64,000 nt of DNA from contig OX940868.1 of the NCBI GenBank assembly GCA_954871525.1, positions 12,960,556 through 13,024,555 on the forward strand, read 5' to 3'. The translations under genes were made by a program, and so were the position numbers. Source of the DNA: Parietaria judaica. Lineage: Eukaryota > Streptophyta > Magnoliopsida > Rosales > Urticaceae. Under the pieces are notes generated by a model. It was not told the DNA's origin. It ran no database searches and saw nothing but the letters and a program-made list of their open reading frames with translations. Below are positions 1-11,188 of this stretch, piece after piece (within the stretch, counting starts at the first letter, position 1; each line of letters opens with the position of its first letter).

Positions 1-241
1 GTGTTGACTCACTCTATATTCTTAATACACCATGATCATCATATGATTCGCTTAGGTCATAGCGTTCCATCACATGCTCATGAATCATAATAGTGAAAAT
101 GTATGGATTTGAATATATAGATCATGATGATCCGTACTTGGTTGTCATCCATTTTAAATTGAGAAATTTTATGATCAGAGTAGTAATTGTTTTGCCGTAC
201 TTGATATATTTTTAGGGTCAAAGGTTACTACAAGAAATTAA
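1..241. other. Intergenic, no gene seen
   Basis: AT-rich sequence without a coding pattern, RNA gene or recognisable repeat. It ends in the TAA that forms the left target-site duplication of the adjacent MITE. Confidence 0.5.
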
Positions 242-961
242 GGCGGCGTTTGGTTATGGTCTCCGAGACCGGTTTCTGGTTTTAGTTTCAAACAGTGTCA
301 TATTGGTTTCACAGACAACGTTTGGTTGCCAGTTGTCTTTGTTTTCTGAGACCGGTCTCGCTGATCACTGCAATTTTAATGAAAGAAAACAGAAAACAAC
401 TTGAAGTTGTTTTCTGTCTTGGGTCTTCAACTCAATCTTACAAAAAAAAAAAACCAAAATAATATATTATCATTCTATAATAGTATAATATAATAATAGG
501 ATATAACAATGAAATTAACTCATATTATAAATTATTAAAATTATTTTTATATATAATTATATATTTTAATGATATTACTATCATATGAACAAATATACTT
601 AAATTATGTATATTATTAAATACTAACTAAATTATAGAAACGGAATATCTATTACTTTATATTTCATTAGTTAAGCATGTAATTAGATTCATGAAATATG
701 AAGAACTTTTGTATTATGGCAAATATTTTTTAGACATTGTATTAATATATATTACTTCAAATAAAACATACTTTCTTTTTAGTGACATAAATTGTGTTTT
801 ATTGTATTTTTTTTCATTAAAATTCAACCACGGATTAACAAAAGACTAACCAAACAATGTTTCAAAAACTCCCGAACTGGTTTGGTAGACTAAACTCTCA
901 GACTGATTTCCCAAATCAAATTGCAAAACTGGTTTCCCAAACCACTTAACCAAACGCTACC
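242..961. mobile_element. Harbinger/Tourist-like MITE, about 720 bp
   Basis: The element starts GGCGGCGTTTGGTTA, and its right end reads GGTAGCGTTTGGTTA on the opposite strand, giving 15-bp terminal inverted repeats with two mismatches. A TAA triplet lies directly outside both ends (239-241 and 962-964), the 3-bp target duplication expected of PIF/Harbinger-type MITEs. Subterminal sequence (words such as GGTTTC, ACTGGTTT) is also partly mirrored. The interior is AT-rich and has no transposase, so the copy is non-autonomous. Class assignment rests on the TIR and TSD only. Confidence 0.75.
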
Positions 962-1125
962 TAAGTTTTCATAAGCAATGACAAAAAACGGATTGTCGTT
1001 TCTATAGTTATTGGATATAGCAGTAGGTAACCAATGAAGACGACACACGTATCACCATTAGTTTTTTTTTTCTTTTTCTTCTTTTTTTCTCATGTTGCTA
1101 TACAGACTTAAGAGGATTAGTTTAG

Positions 1126-1882
1126 TGTTGACGTGGTTTCGCACGCCAACTGTTGAGTGTATTGCGAATGAGATTTCGATTCGAATGTGCTAAGATTTTT
1201 TTGTGGATCCTGACCTCCGCGTCGTCAATACTATTGGCGATGACACACGAAATCGAGAACGAAATAAACAAATAAAAACACTAGAGTTTTTTAGAGAGGT
1301 TCGTCCCAATGCGGTAGTTGACTACGTCCTCTGTACGTTTATTGCTTTAGAAATATTGATCAATCGGAACCACAAGCCAATTCCTGATCGACCGAAAAAT
1401 GAAAGAAAACACTCTGAAGATCTGGACTCTCAAGACTCTTTTCTCTCAACTGTGGATGCTTGCGTGCGTGTAAAGGGGCTGCCTTCTTGCTTTTATAGGC
1501 GTCTGGCTTCTGCCCGTTAGAGGTGGACGTTGGTAGTGGCTCCGATTTCGAGGCTGGACTTGCTGCCGAGCTGCCACGTGGGCCACGTCTTGCGAGATCG
1601 TCGTAGTAGTGGACCTTGACTGGTCGTCGTGGGGTTTGAATTCAGGTCGTGGGGGTTTTTCTGGTCGGTCTTCTGAGGTTTGAATTGAAGTGGCTGACCA
1701 GGTCTGTTCGTGCTTGGACGTAGAGCTCTTTTCTGCTCGGGGGGTTTTATTCGGCTTCTGCTCGGATCCCTTTTGAGACAATCAGTTCGGGAGGAGCTTT
1801 GGGTGTTGGTTTTAACCAAGTGTTTGAAGTGAGAGTTTGAGTTCTGTTCGGATTCTTCCTTTGGAACTCTGCTTGAACTTCT
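1126..1882 (-). repeat. Left LTR copy of element A (its 3' LTR), truncated
   Basis: It begins TGTTGACGTGG and runs almost identically to 9700-10421 until about 1882, where similarity stops. The roughly 190 bases that would form the start of the LTR in element orientation (matching 10422-10610) are absent, and so is a recognisable polypurine tract. Relative to the right copy it carries about 31 extra bases near 1580-1612 flanked by the short repeat CGTGG, so the right copy probably lost them by slippage or microhomology deletion. Confidence 0.85.
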
Positions 1883-2172
1883 ACTCTCGTCTTCTTACTT
1901 TCTTCATTTTCGCATTCGAGGAAAGAATAGTCTCTCTTGCCATTGTTGAGTCTGCAACATCTTCGAGCTTCGCTTGTAGGTTTCCAGGTTTTTCTCAGCC
2001 CTATTCTGATTTAGGTTTTGTTCTTTCTTCGAATAAGAAAAACAAGCTTAGGTTTTGTGGGTCTTGTTTTTGTGCTTTTCTGGGTTCAGGAGATTTTTTT
2101 TGGAGATCTGGGTTTTGAGGTCTGAACTCTCTTGTTTTTTTCGTATTTTTAGACTTCTCAGATTCTATAGAT

Positions 2173-3255
2173 ATGGCTGAGAGTAGTAAGGTTAAGAAAA
2201 GAAAATCTAAGGCTTCGATTCTGGTTTCAGAGTTTCTACGGACTGAATCTCCTAGGTCCCGGCTGAGAGAAGAGGATATTCCTCGACTCAGGTCGGACTA
2301 TGATATTCTGGATTCTGTTCCCCTGTGGGTACCAGATTCCGATGAGTTCGCGGACTCAGTTCGGGGTGACTGGGTTTGCCTCTATGAGAGGTTTTTTCAG
2401 GATTGCGGGCTGACATTTCCTATACTTAGGCCTATCCTTAGGCATGTTAATCAGATGGGTATTGCTCTAGCTCAGTTGAGCCCGAATTCTTATAGGATTC
2501 TGCTTGCTTACTTATTTAGGTGCTACGAGGAGGGGACTAGGTTTTCCCTGTCCAACATGCTTCAGGTCTTTACGACCAAGAAAAATCCTAGAGCCGATGG
2601 TAGGTTCTATATTTCGGTCAAGGGTCACTCGGGTGAGTTTATCCGGGGGATTCCGAAAAAGGACGATAACTGGCAGGATAGATACTCTTTCTTTAGGCCG
2701 TGTGTAGGATCTTTCGATACGTGGAATACCTATGTAAACAAATGGACCCACGAGATTGGTAATTTTCTTCTATTGTTTTGCTCGGAGTTATTTTCTGTAC
2801 GGACAGGTTTTTCTGATTGGATTTCTTGGTGTATTTTCAGATCGCAAAGGCGACAAGGTGAAGTCGATTCCTCTTGGGGTCGAGTGGAGAGTTAAGAACG
2901 AGATTCTCTTCCCGGGTGGGGGCGCAGACTGTACGGAGTTTTCCGAGTCGAGATTCTTCGAGGCTAAGTTGTGGACGCCTGATCCACAGAACACTTTCGT
3001 GCCTTACCATACACGCTTGTTGCAGTCGGAAAGCGACGAGGACGGTAAGTGTTTTGAATTCGTTGTAGCTTTTGGTTGGGAATTTGGCTGAGGAAGTTTA
3101 TGTGCAGATACGATGGAGCCAAATTATCGGGAGGTCCGGGCTCAGCGAGTAGCCGCCAAGGCTGTCGAGAAGAAGAAGGCCCAGGAGAGGGGCAAGGGAG
3201 TTCCAGTTTCTGAGGAGACTTCTGGTCGGGTTGAGCCGACACCTCGTTCTGGAGC
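2173..3255 (+). pseudogene. Antisense accessory ORF of element A (putative gypsy-type transposon protein), 3' truncated
   Basis: A spliced ORF runs on the strand opposite to gag-pol. Exon 1 (2173 to about 2757) starts at an ATG and ends at a GT; exon 2 (about 2840-3044) follows TTTTCAG; exon 3 starts at 3108 after TGTGCAG, and the frame stays open across both introns. The central part (GDWVCLYERFF, then LSPNSYRILLAYLF, GRFYISVKG and W-x-DRYSFF) resembles the Pfam family called putative gypsy-type transposon (Transposase_28, PF04195). Exon 3 begins a Lys/Glu-rich stretch typical of the coiled-coil tail, but near 3230-3260 it runs into the oppositely oriented coiled-coil ORF of element B. Its function is unknown; no catalytic motif is visible. 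Confidence 0.65.
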
Positions 3256-4903
3256 GACGACACCTCGTCCTGCAAGGCACGGCACCTATTGCGCTCCTCC
3301 GAGACCTGAACCTGCAACTTTTCGGCCGTCTCCTTCTGGAAATCGGCATCCAACCTCGACGAGTACAAATAGTCCTCGGCCTTGCGAAGCTTCCCCTGGA
3401 CGTCTCGCACCTCTTTCTCCCGCGCTGCGAGCTGAATCTCGGCCTCGTTCAGGCGTCCGCTAAGTCCAGCCTCTTTAAGCTCGAGCTTCGCAGCCGTGAT
3501 GCCCTTCTCATAGGCGAGAACCATCTCGTTCATCGCAGTCAAGAACTGTAAACAGTAAACCGAGGTGAGAAACACCTCAACAAAATAATATCCCCGTCAA
3601 AACGCGGAAATTACCTTAACCCCGCTATGCGCTGCCTTCTCGTACTCCTTCCCGTGCGACAAAGAGAGCACGTCGAGAGGATGTCCCTGTCGCGCAGAAC
3701 TGGCCACAAAGTGAGAGGACGCCCGAGGAGAGTCGACGAGGGAGTGAGCGCTCGCGAAGTCAATGGAAATGGTTTGGACGCCTGCGCGATCCCCCAAACC
3801 GGAGCTACTGCTACTCCCCTCACGAACCACCGGGGCCTTCTGCTTGTCCTCCTGCTGACGAGGAGGCGCGACGTACCCCTGAGGGTTCGACCTCGTGCAG
3901 GGAGCCTGACGCTCCGAAACGACCCTGCCTCTCTTAGGAGGGGCAACGTTCACCTCGATACGCTCGGGGGAGCGGTCACGCTTCTCATGGCGGGCTGCAG
4001 CACCTTCCGAAGGTTTCGCGACGACAGTCTCGCCCTCAACGCCCGCTCCAGGACGCGCCTCGGCATTAGGCGCCACCTCGCCCTCCACCTTAACCCGCCG
4101 AGACGACTGAGCCTCCTGCGCCTTCGCAACCAAAGATTCCAACGGAGCGTCTTCGGGAGTCTCATCGGTCCCAGACGATACGTGGTGGACGAGGAGAGGA
4201 GGGTCCTTACGGCGATCCGGCGACGAGGGCTGACTGCTCGAAGATTTCATGGACTCTTTGGGCGCTGCGAGACAAAAACGAGGTGAGATAAAACACCTCG
4301 ACTACTCCGGATGATAAACACCCGCGATGCAAAGAAAAAACATACCGATGGTGGACAGATGAGGGGCTGAAATCACTCGGCCTGCGTCGTTCCGATGCCT
4401 CCAATTGCCGGAGCTTCGGATACAAATAAACTCACTCCAACTCACGCCGCCCTTCGGAATCAACACCTTCTTGAGGCCTCGGAATCTTGAATCGGCCTCC
4501 GGAACATAAATCCTAGTCGCTGAAAAACAAGAAAAGATTCCGAAGTCAGGCCAAGAGAACAAAAACAAAAAACACGGGGAAATCTAAAAATAATTCCTCA
4601 AAGCCAACCCGGGCTAGAACTCCATCTCGGAGGGATCACCGCATCACTACGAGTATCACAAAAAAAGAAAAAACGCTCAGTCCAACTTCCACGCACGTCG
4701 GGGGTTCCATTAAGGATCTTCCCCGACCTCCCATTCAGAAAAAACCTCCCCGTGGACTTCCCGGCCCCCTTGGGAAAATAGAGACGAACAAGGTCATCCG
4801 CAGTGAGAACGACCCTGTTATCTCGAGCCATAACCCCCAATGCAACGAGGTTCCGGTAGGCGTTGTCAGCTGGACTCGAAGAACCACTTTTGACCGTTGT
4901 CAA
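3235..4903 (-). pseudogene. Antisense accessory ORF of element B, N-terminally incomplete
   Basis: This is a second, diverged member of the same accessory family, on the minus strand. The first recognisable exon (4903 down to about 4600) has NLVALGVMARDN and GSWTERFFFF, which align in order with the PF04195-like core of the other ORF. Further exons follow: about 4520-4330, then 4250-3610 (Ser/Pro/Arg-rich linker) and about 3545-3250 (a long coiled coil with LQDEVSSLQNEV). The extreme N-terminal part is not clearly present upstream of 4903. The coiled coil stops at the junction with element A near 3235-3260. Relative to element B, whose LTR is plus-oriented, this gene is antisense, the same arrangement as in element A. 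Exon limits are approximate. Confidence 0.55.
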
Positions 4904-5236
4904 ATCAGCCTCGTGATTGGACCTTCGCTCTCAGCGAATGATCGAAGACCGAAGTCCACACGCAAACCCAATGGCATCCCGCCACCTGTCCAAGCCATGC
5001 ATGAGGAAGGATCTCGCCTCAACTGAATCAGTTGCGATTCAAAATCAAAAGAATTCTTCAAGCCACAAAAATTCAAAATTCTCGCTGAATATAATTCCTC
5101 ATCTACTAATTATTTTCAAAAAATAGTTCAGAGGGAATTCGGGGAGAATAAAAATCTCGTGAAAATAAGAGAGGCCCCCATCGAACGACATAATAGTTCA
5201 CCAAGTGACAATCACTTAATGAACTGGGGGGCTCAA

Positions 5237-5942
5237 TGATGATGCTGGATTTCATCCCACACCCGAAAACGACACCGTAATTCAGAGAATTACGCACATT
5301 CCTGAATACGACGTGTTCGTACCAAAAGTCCAAGGAAGTTTGGGCCTTAAAACAATTCTGGGGGCCCAAAGGGCAGCCCAACATCACGGGCCCATCAAGA
5401 ATCCACCCCGAAGCTCAGTCAACCGAGGCCAAGTCATCACCGAGACCAGGCCCACGAAGACCAAGCCCGCGAAGGACCAAATAGCTTTCCCAAAGACCTA
5501 GCAACCCCGAAGACCAGGCATACTCTCCATCCATTGACCAATCTGAAATCCTCCACGTGGAAAAGCATCAAAGACCACGTCGTCCGGATTTTACACGTGG
5601 TGATCATAGAGAATACAAGGAGACATTTGCCCAGTCTATTAGCCGTTGCTAATTTATAGGAAAGTATACGTTGTAACATAGGTTATAAAAAGGCCTACGA
5701 GATAATCAAATGCACACACAATCCGTTCTACACTTTACACTGGTTATTCATTCTGTAATCATCTTGCTATCAATCAAATATACTTTCTCTTTATTATCGC
5801 TCAACCCTTTGCAAATTCTTCACCTCGTGACTTTGTTAACCGAAGTGGATTTTATCTCGTAAAGTTAAGATCTATCGTTATATTCATCACAAACAGAGTG
5901 CTATCACTTTGTGACAGTTGATCGTGATTATTCACATCAACA
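5237..5942 (+). repeat. 3' LTR of element B
   Basis: The repeat starts TGATGATG directly downstream of a polypurine tract and ends CATCAACA, so its termini are nearly inverted (one mismatch to TGTTGATG). A plus-oriented TATA-like box (GGTTATAAAAAGGCC, about 5682-5696) sits in the middle, as expected for the U3/R boundary. No second copy of this LTR exists in the window. Confidence 0.7.
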
Positions 5943-7098
5943 GTTCTCCCGTTATTGGTCGAGATAATACCGGTGGGGTGGACATGTATCTTTTGAGGTC
6001 TTGGAATGCTTCTTCGCATTCTTTGGTCCACTCGAATTTTTTGTTGCCCCTCAAAATTTTGTAGAAGGGCAGGCATTTGTCCGTAGACCTCGAGATGAAC
6101 CGCTTGAGTGCCGCTATCCTTCCGGTTAGTCTCTGCGTTTCCCGAATAGTCCTTGGGGAGGGCATGTTTAGGAGGGCTTTGATCTGATCCGGGTTTGCCT
6201 CTATTCCTCGTTGAGTTACTAAATAACCGAGGAATTTTCCGGGGGTTACTCCGAAAGTGCATTCAGCAGGGTTGAGCTTCATTTGATACTTTCTGAGTAT
6301 CGCGAAGCAGTCCTCTAAGTGAGCCACATGGTCTACGGCCTTAGCGGATTTTACGAGCATATCGTCAAAGTAGACTTCCATAGTTTTGCCGAGGTGTTCG
6401 GCGAACATTTGGTTGACTAGTCGCTGATATGTCGCGCCCGCATTCTTGAGTCCAAAGAGCATCACTTTGTAGCAGTAAATCCCTCGGTCTGTCACGAATG
6501 CGGTTTTCTCCTGATCCTTGGGGTGCATCAGGATTTGATTGTATCCTGAAAAAGCATCCATGAAGGACAGGAGTTCATGCCCGCAAGTTGCTTCCACCAG
6601 CCTATCGATGTGAGGCATCGGGAAGCTGTCTTTGGGGCATGCTTTATTTAGGTCGGTGAAGTCAATACAGACTCGCGCCTTCCCGATCTTTTTCTTCACT
6701 ACTACTGTATTGGCTAACCAGTCCGAGTACTTCACTTCCCTTATGGACCCAGTTTTCAGCAATTTTTCGACCTCATCATTTACCGCCTGGGCCCGGTCAG
6801 GTCCCAATTTTCTCCTCTTTTGTTTCACCGGCTTGTGGCTGGGATCAACGTTGAGGCGATGGGCGGTTATGCTTGGGTCAATTCCCGGCATGTCTTCGTG
6901 GGACCATGCGAAGCAGTCATGGTTCCTTGTGAGGAATTTGATCAGCTTTTTTCTGACGTCATTGTCCAAGTTGACCCCGATCCCGACTTTGTGGTCCGGG
7001 TTCTGAGGCTCGATCTGGACCTGGTGCGTCATTTCCAAGTCTGGGCCTTCGTTGCCGTTGTCCATTCCTTGGGCTGGATCTTTTTCCTCTACCGACAT
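5943..7098 (-). pseudogene. Reverse transcriptase domain of element A, cut off after the RT domain
   Basis: An uninterrupted frame of about 385 codons covers a Ty3/gypsy reverse transcriptase. It has RVCIDFTDLNKACPKD, the substrate-binding SFMDAFSGYNQI, LFGLKNAGATYQR and the catalytic box VYFDDMLVKS (YxDD form). The connection region (FLGYLVTQRGIEANPDQI) follows, leading towards RNase H. The frame then ends at the LTR of element B, so RNase H, integrase and chromodomain are missing. The phrases KACPKDSFP and YFDDMLVKS are typical of the Tat lineage. Confidence 0.85.
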
Positions 7099-7104
7099 TA
7101 ATTG

Positions 7105-8358
7105 TTATTGGTCGGTTTTTGGCGCTTTTGCCCGCGTCTGGGGCGTGTGCGACATCCGGAACGATGTCATGTAGCAGATCCGGGCTTGTGTTTGGTTGCC
7201 CTTCACTTCTACTATCTTTCCATCCTCCCTGGGAAAGTGGATGGTTTGGTGGTAAGTAGACGGCACGGCTTTCATCAAATGGATCCACGGTCTCCCGAGG
7301 ATCATGTTGTATGCTGTGGGGCAATCTAGCACCAGGAAGTTTTTGATCTTGCCTACTCCACAGGCGACTATGGACAGCCTGATTGTTCCAATAGTATCGA
7401 CCGTTTCTCCATTGAAACCGGTCAGAGGGATGTTCCCTCGATTTATTTCCGTGTCATCTATTCGCATCTTGCGTAAGCATGATATGAAGATGACGTCTAC
7501 CGAACTGCCGTTATCGATTAGAATTATTTCAGTCGCGTAGCCGGAGACTAGAAGGGTGACGACTAGGGCTTCGTCATGAGGTCCTACCAAGGTAGAAGCC
7601 TCACTGTCTTTGAAAGAGATCTCGAAGTCGGGCTCCTTTCGTGGGAGGACCACGGGCCCGGCTTTTAGCTTCCTCTGGTGGGCTTTGATGGAGTTGATCG
7701 AGTTCCCGTAGAACTGTGATCCTCCAACTATGGTGTAGATTCGTCCAATGGCTTCTTCAGCCAGGGGCTCCTCTACGTCTTCCGACTCTTGGTCGGCCGG
7801 CTCCTCTGCCATGAGGATTCTTCCTCGCTTGGGAGGGGGAGCGTTGTTGGATCTGGTCGGTTGCTTCTGCTCGGGCCTCACATTAGTGCTCGGCCCGGCG
7901 TTGGGCTTCCGAGTCTGCTCTGCTCGTTCGCTCTTTGACCTGAAGAAATCCAACGGGTGGTTTCCGAGTTTGCCTCTAAGGTATTTGTCGGCGAGTCGGG
8001 CCCGTAGGACCATGCAGTTTTTGGTATGATGGCCATACCTCTGGTGAAAATCGCACCAGGCGTTCATGTCCCTGTTGTTGGGTGCCAGGTCACCGGCACT
8101 CATGTACAGTTCCCTTTGCTCGTCTGCCACGGTCTCTTCCTCGGCTTCTGAGCTCAAATTATAGACATGGTTCTGGAGGTGTGCTTTCCCCCCGGGATGG
8201 GATATTCTGTGCTGGAAGTTCCCGTGCTGAGGGTTTGACCCTCTGGTAGGAACGTGGTTCCTAGGGCACTTAAAATGGGGTGATGGTCCATTCCTTGGTT
8301 GGGATGGATGCGCCCCAGGCCTCGGTGTGTTCGGGGTCGACCCAAACTTCCTCTTCAA
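7105..8358 (-). pseudogene. Gag C-terminus and aspartic protease of element A
   Basis: The frame of about 417 codons begins inside gag. It holds a single zinc-finger-like motif (CDFHQRYGHHTKNC), a basic linker and a retropepsin-like protease with the active-site stretch ILIDNGSSVDVIF. The DNGSS form in place of DTGSS is common in Tat-type elements. The conserved ILGRPWIHLMKAVPSTYHQ follows, before the frame closes just upstream of the reverse transcriptase ORF. Confidence 0.8.
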
Positions 8359-9637
8359 GACTTCGTGCTCTTCATCGTGCTTGATCCAGTTGGATGCACG
8401 ATGGATTCCTCTATCGAGGAGTACCTATTGACCAATATGTCGGTCTTGAATTGCGAGTCGTACCACATCCCACTGGTTAGCGCTGTTATGGACATTTCGT
8501 CCGCCAATCCGTTGATCCGGACCATTTTAGCCTTGAACCTCGTCATGAAGTCCCTGAGAGGCTCGTTTTCTCTTTGTTGCTAAGCGTACAAATTAGCTAC
8601 AGTGATCTCAGTCTCCATGAACATGGAGAAATGCTTGAGGAACGCGATAGTCAGCTGACCGAAGCTACCGATCGAGTTCGGTTCCAATTGGGAGAACCAT
8701 TCCATTGCTGCCCCAATTAGGTTCCCAGCGAAGTATTGGCATCTTCCGGCATCCAGCTCGTGGATGTCGAGGTTAGCCCGCCCCATTGCAATCCGGAATG
8801 CTCTGAGGTGTACCTTCGGGTCGGTGCTCCCGTCATACTTGGGTATGTATATATGCCCGCGTGCCTTAGTCGAACGTTTGTGATAGCCGTTGAGAATGGA
8901 GTTATAGTCGATTCCTCGGCCAGGCGTTCGATTTTGGGGGCGGCAGACACTGCCCGATGTACCCGCGAATCCACCCTGGAGAGCCTTTCTCCCATTTTCT
9001 TCATGGTGCGTTTGAGCTCTTCCAGCTCGGAAATTTCATGGGGTGCTGGCTCGTCATGGGTGCGACAGGAGCCTGGGCCTGCTTGATTGCTCCCTGAAGG
9101 CCGGGAGTAATTGCTCGGCCCTGGAGGGGTGAAGTAGTTCGGGCTCTCTACCCGGGAAGGGCTCGAGAACTGCACTCCAATTGGACGATTGTTGATACGG
9201 GGTGTTCTGCGCGGAATCGGGCTGGTTGGTTCCGAACGTTGGAGCTCGGAAGCGGGGGTGCCGTGATTAGGCGGCTGAGGGAGCGCATTCTCCAATGGGT
9301 CCACAGGTGGGGGTGGTGTGTCCGGACGCGCATCCCTTGGGAGAGGCGCTTGGTTGGTTCTCTTGGCTCGGGGATCGTTGGGGTCCTGGAAGTCAAAGTG
9401 GACCGCATTTACCCTCTCTCGATTCCTTTGCCCGGAGTTCTGTCCGACCTCGTTGATAGAGTAGGGTCTCTGTTCGATTCGGGTCTGGCTGCTCATGAGG
9501 AACTCGATTTTCCTTCTGAGTTCGACATTTTGAGCGGCTTGTTCTTGGAGCTGAGTTCTTAGGGCCTGCTCTTCCGTGCTCTGGTCGGGGGCTACCTCTC
9601 CCAGGACGTTAGAAACAAGATTTTCCTCGGAACTCAT
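8359..9637 (-). pseudogene. Gag N-terminal half of element A with frame breaks
   Basis: It starts at the ATG near 9637, just inside the primer-binding region, and reads a coiled-coil segment followed by a Pro/Arg-rich spacer. Gag homology then shifts frame near 8845. The retrotransposon gag core (DAGRCQYFAGNLIGAAMEWF) continues in a second frame to an in-frame stop at 8580-8582, and a further shift near 8390 leads into the frame above. One stop and two frameshifts show that this copy cannot make an intact Gag. Confidence 0.75.
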
Positions 9638-9677
9638 GGTTGTGTCTAAAGTATGATAGAGTTAGCGAGATCAAAGA

Positions 9678-9699
9678 TTTCCCGCAAACGGCACCAAAC
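9678..9699 (-). other. Primer-binding-like site of element A
   Basis: Directly inside the right LTR the minus strand reads TTTGGTGCCGTTTGCGGG. This resembles the TGGCGCCGTTGCCGGGG sites complementary to the 3' end of tRNA-Asp, used by many plant gypsy elements, with a few mismatches. The position fits; tRNA identity is inferred. Confidence 0.55.
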
Positions 9700-10610
9700 T
9701 GTTGACGTGGTTTCGCACGCCAACTGTCGAGTGTATTGCGAATGGGATTTCGATTCGAATGTGCTAAGATTTTTTGTGGATAAGGACCTCCGCGTCGTCA
9801 ATACTATTAGCGATGACACACGAAATCGGAGAACGAAATAAACAAATAAAACACCAAAGTTTTTTAGAGAGGTTCGTCCCAATGCGGTAGTTGACTACGT
9901 CCTCTGTACGTTTATTGCTATAGAAAGATTGATCAATCGGAACCACAAGCCAATTCCTGATCGATTGAAAAATGAAAGAAAACACTCTGAAGATCTGGAC
10001 TCTTAAGACTCTTTTCTCTCAACTGTGGATGATTGCGTACGTGTAAAGGGGCCGCCTTCTTGCTTTTATAGGCGTCTGGCTTCTGCCCGTTAGAGGTGGA
10101 CGTTGGTAGTGGCTCCGAGTTCGGGGCTTGACTTGCTGCCGAGCTGCCACGTGGACCTTGACTGGTCGTCGTGGGGTTTGAATTCAGGTCGTGGCGGTTT
10201 TTCTGGTCGGTCTTCGGAGGTTTGAATTGAAGTGGCTGACCAGGTCTGTTCGTGCTTGGACGTAGAGCTCTTTTCTGCTCGGGGGGTTTTATTCGGCTTC
10301 TGCTCGGATCCCTTTTGAGACAATCAGTTCGGGAGGAGCTTTGGGTGTTGGTTTTAACCATGTGTTTGAAGTGAGAGTTTGAGTTCTGTTCGGATTCTTC
10401 CTTTGGAACTCTGCTTGAACTTCTTTTGAGCATATTCTGCTCGGGCCCAGACACGATCAAGTGACCAGTGGGCTTTTGGGCTTTGCTTTTCACAGGCCCA
10501 ATTTCGTTTGAATATTTAATATATTTAAAACTTAGGTCAAACAATTTAATCTTTAAATTTGATTAATGACCTCACAATTCCAATTTATGGAACGAATTTG
10601 CACATCAACA
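9700..10610 (-). repeat. Right LTR of element A (5' LTR), complete, 911 bp
   Basis: The repeat begins TGTTGACGTGG and ends CACATCAACA, so the termini are TGTTGA/TCAACA inverted. Up to about 10421 it nearly matches the truncated left copy at 1126-1882. The remaining 189 bases are unique to this copy. Confidence 0.85.
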
Positions 10611-11188
10611 CTTTATTACATAAATGCTAACTTAATATATAATTAGTTATCTTATATTTGTATAAATACTAGTTTAAATTTTTATTGTTATTTAATAGTT
10701 TAAATTAAAAATTTTGTTATTAATTTAAATTCTCGTATTAGTTTAATTAACTTCCGTTATAATTTCAAGTGGCAACGACCGACAACAATGAATCCAATTT
10801 TCTTGGTTTCATTTCAGAGAAAGCTATCCGGCTCAGCAATACGGTTACAAATTACAAGACATGTGTGGTGTATGTGTATCATCAAAATAAAATTAAACCT
10901 CATATTAATTTAAGCAAATTTAATAAAATTCTTGTTACTTTTTTAAGATCCGTATCACAACCGGGTACCATTTTGTTTAAATCGATATAGGTCCCCATTT
11001 TTTACAATTGGTGCCGCTAGATACCTAAATTCTAATTATAATTTAGTAAAAAAATAAGTTTTTTAATTCCGAACCAGTAACTAATACTAAAACCGGTAAC
11101 GGGTAGAAAAGTTTAAATCCGAAACCGGAAACTAACACGGAAACCGGGTATCGGTAGAAAAGTTTAGATACGTTAACAGAGACTCACG
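10611..11188. other. Intergenic, AT-rich
   Basis: No coding or RNA gene is seen. Between 11050 and 11165 the phrase (ga)accgg(t/a)aacta repeats two or three times, a small degenerate direct repeat next to the 3' end of the following minus-strand gene. Confidence 0.4.

Larger units (their letters stand above)
3235..5942 (+). mobile_element. 3' part of Tat-like retrotransposon B, inserted in pol of element A
   Basis: This plus-oriented fragment comprises an antisense accessory ORF, a polypurine tract (GAACTGGGGGGC at 5221-5232) and a 706-bp 3' LTR. Its right end ...CATCAACA at 5942 abuts the reverse-transcriptase frame of element A. Its 5' LTR, gag and pol are absent. The simplest reading is insertion of B into pol of A followed by a deletion joining the two accessory ORFs near 3240. 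That deletion would have removed B's 5' side together with A's RNase H and integrase. Confidence 0.65.
1126..10610 (-). mobile_element. Ty3/gypsy (Tat-like) retrotransposon A, rearranged
   Basis: The element reads right to left: LTR (9700-10610), primer-binding-like site, gag, protease, reverse transcriptase ending abruptly at 5943, foreign sequence from a second element (about 3250-5942), its own antisense accessory ORF (2173 to about 3250) and the other LTR copy (1126 to about 1882). RNase H and integrase are missing. An extra ORF antisense to the element between pol and the 3' LTR is a known arrangement in some Tat-lineage elements (for example Grande, Retand). Flanks TTTAG (1121-1125) and CTTTA (10611-10615) do not form a clean 5-bp target duplication, so the two LTRs may not stem from one simple insertion. 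The copy cannot be autonomous. Confidence 0.8.

Noticed and set aside
1203..1520. Plus-strand ORF of 105 codons
   Set aside because: It lies within the LTR of element A, and a similar frame is interrupted in the other LTR copy.
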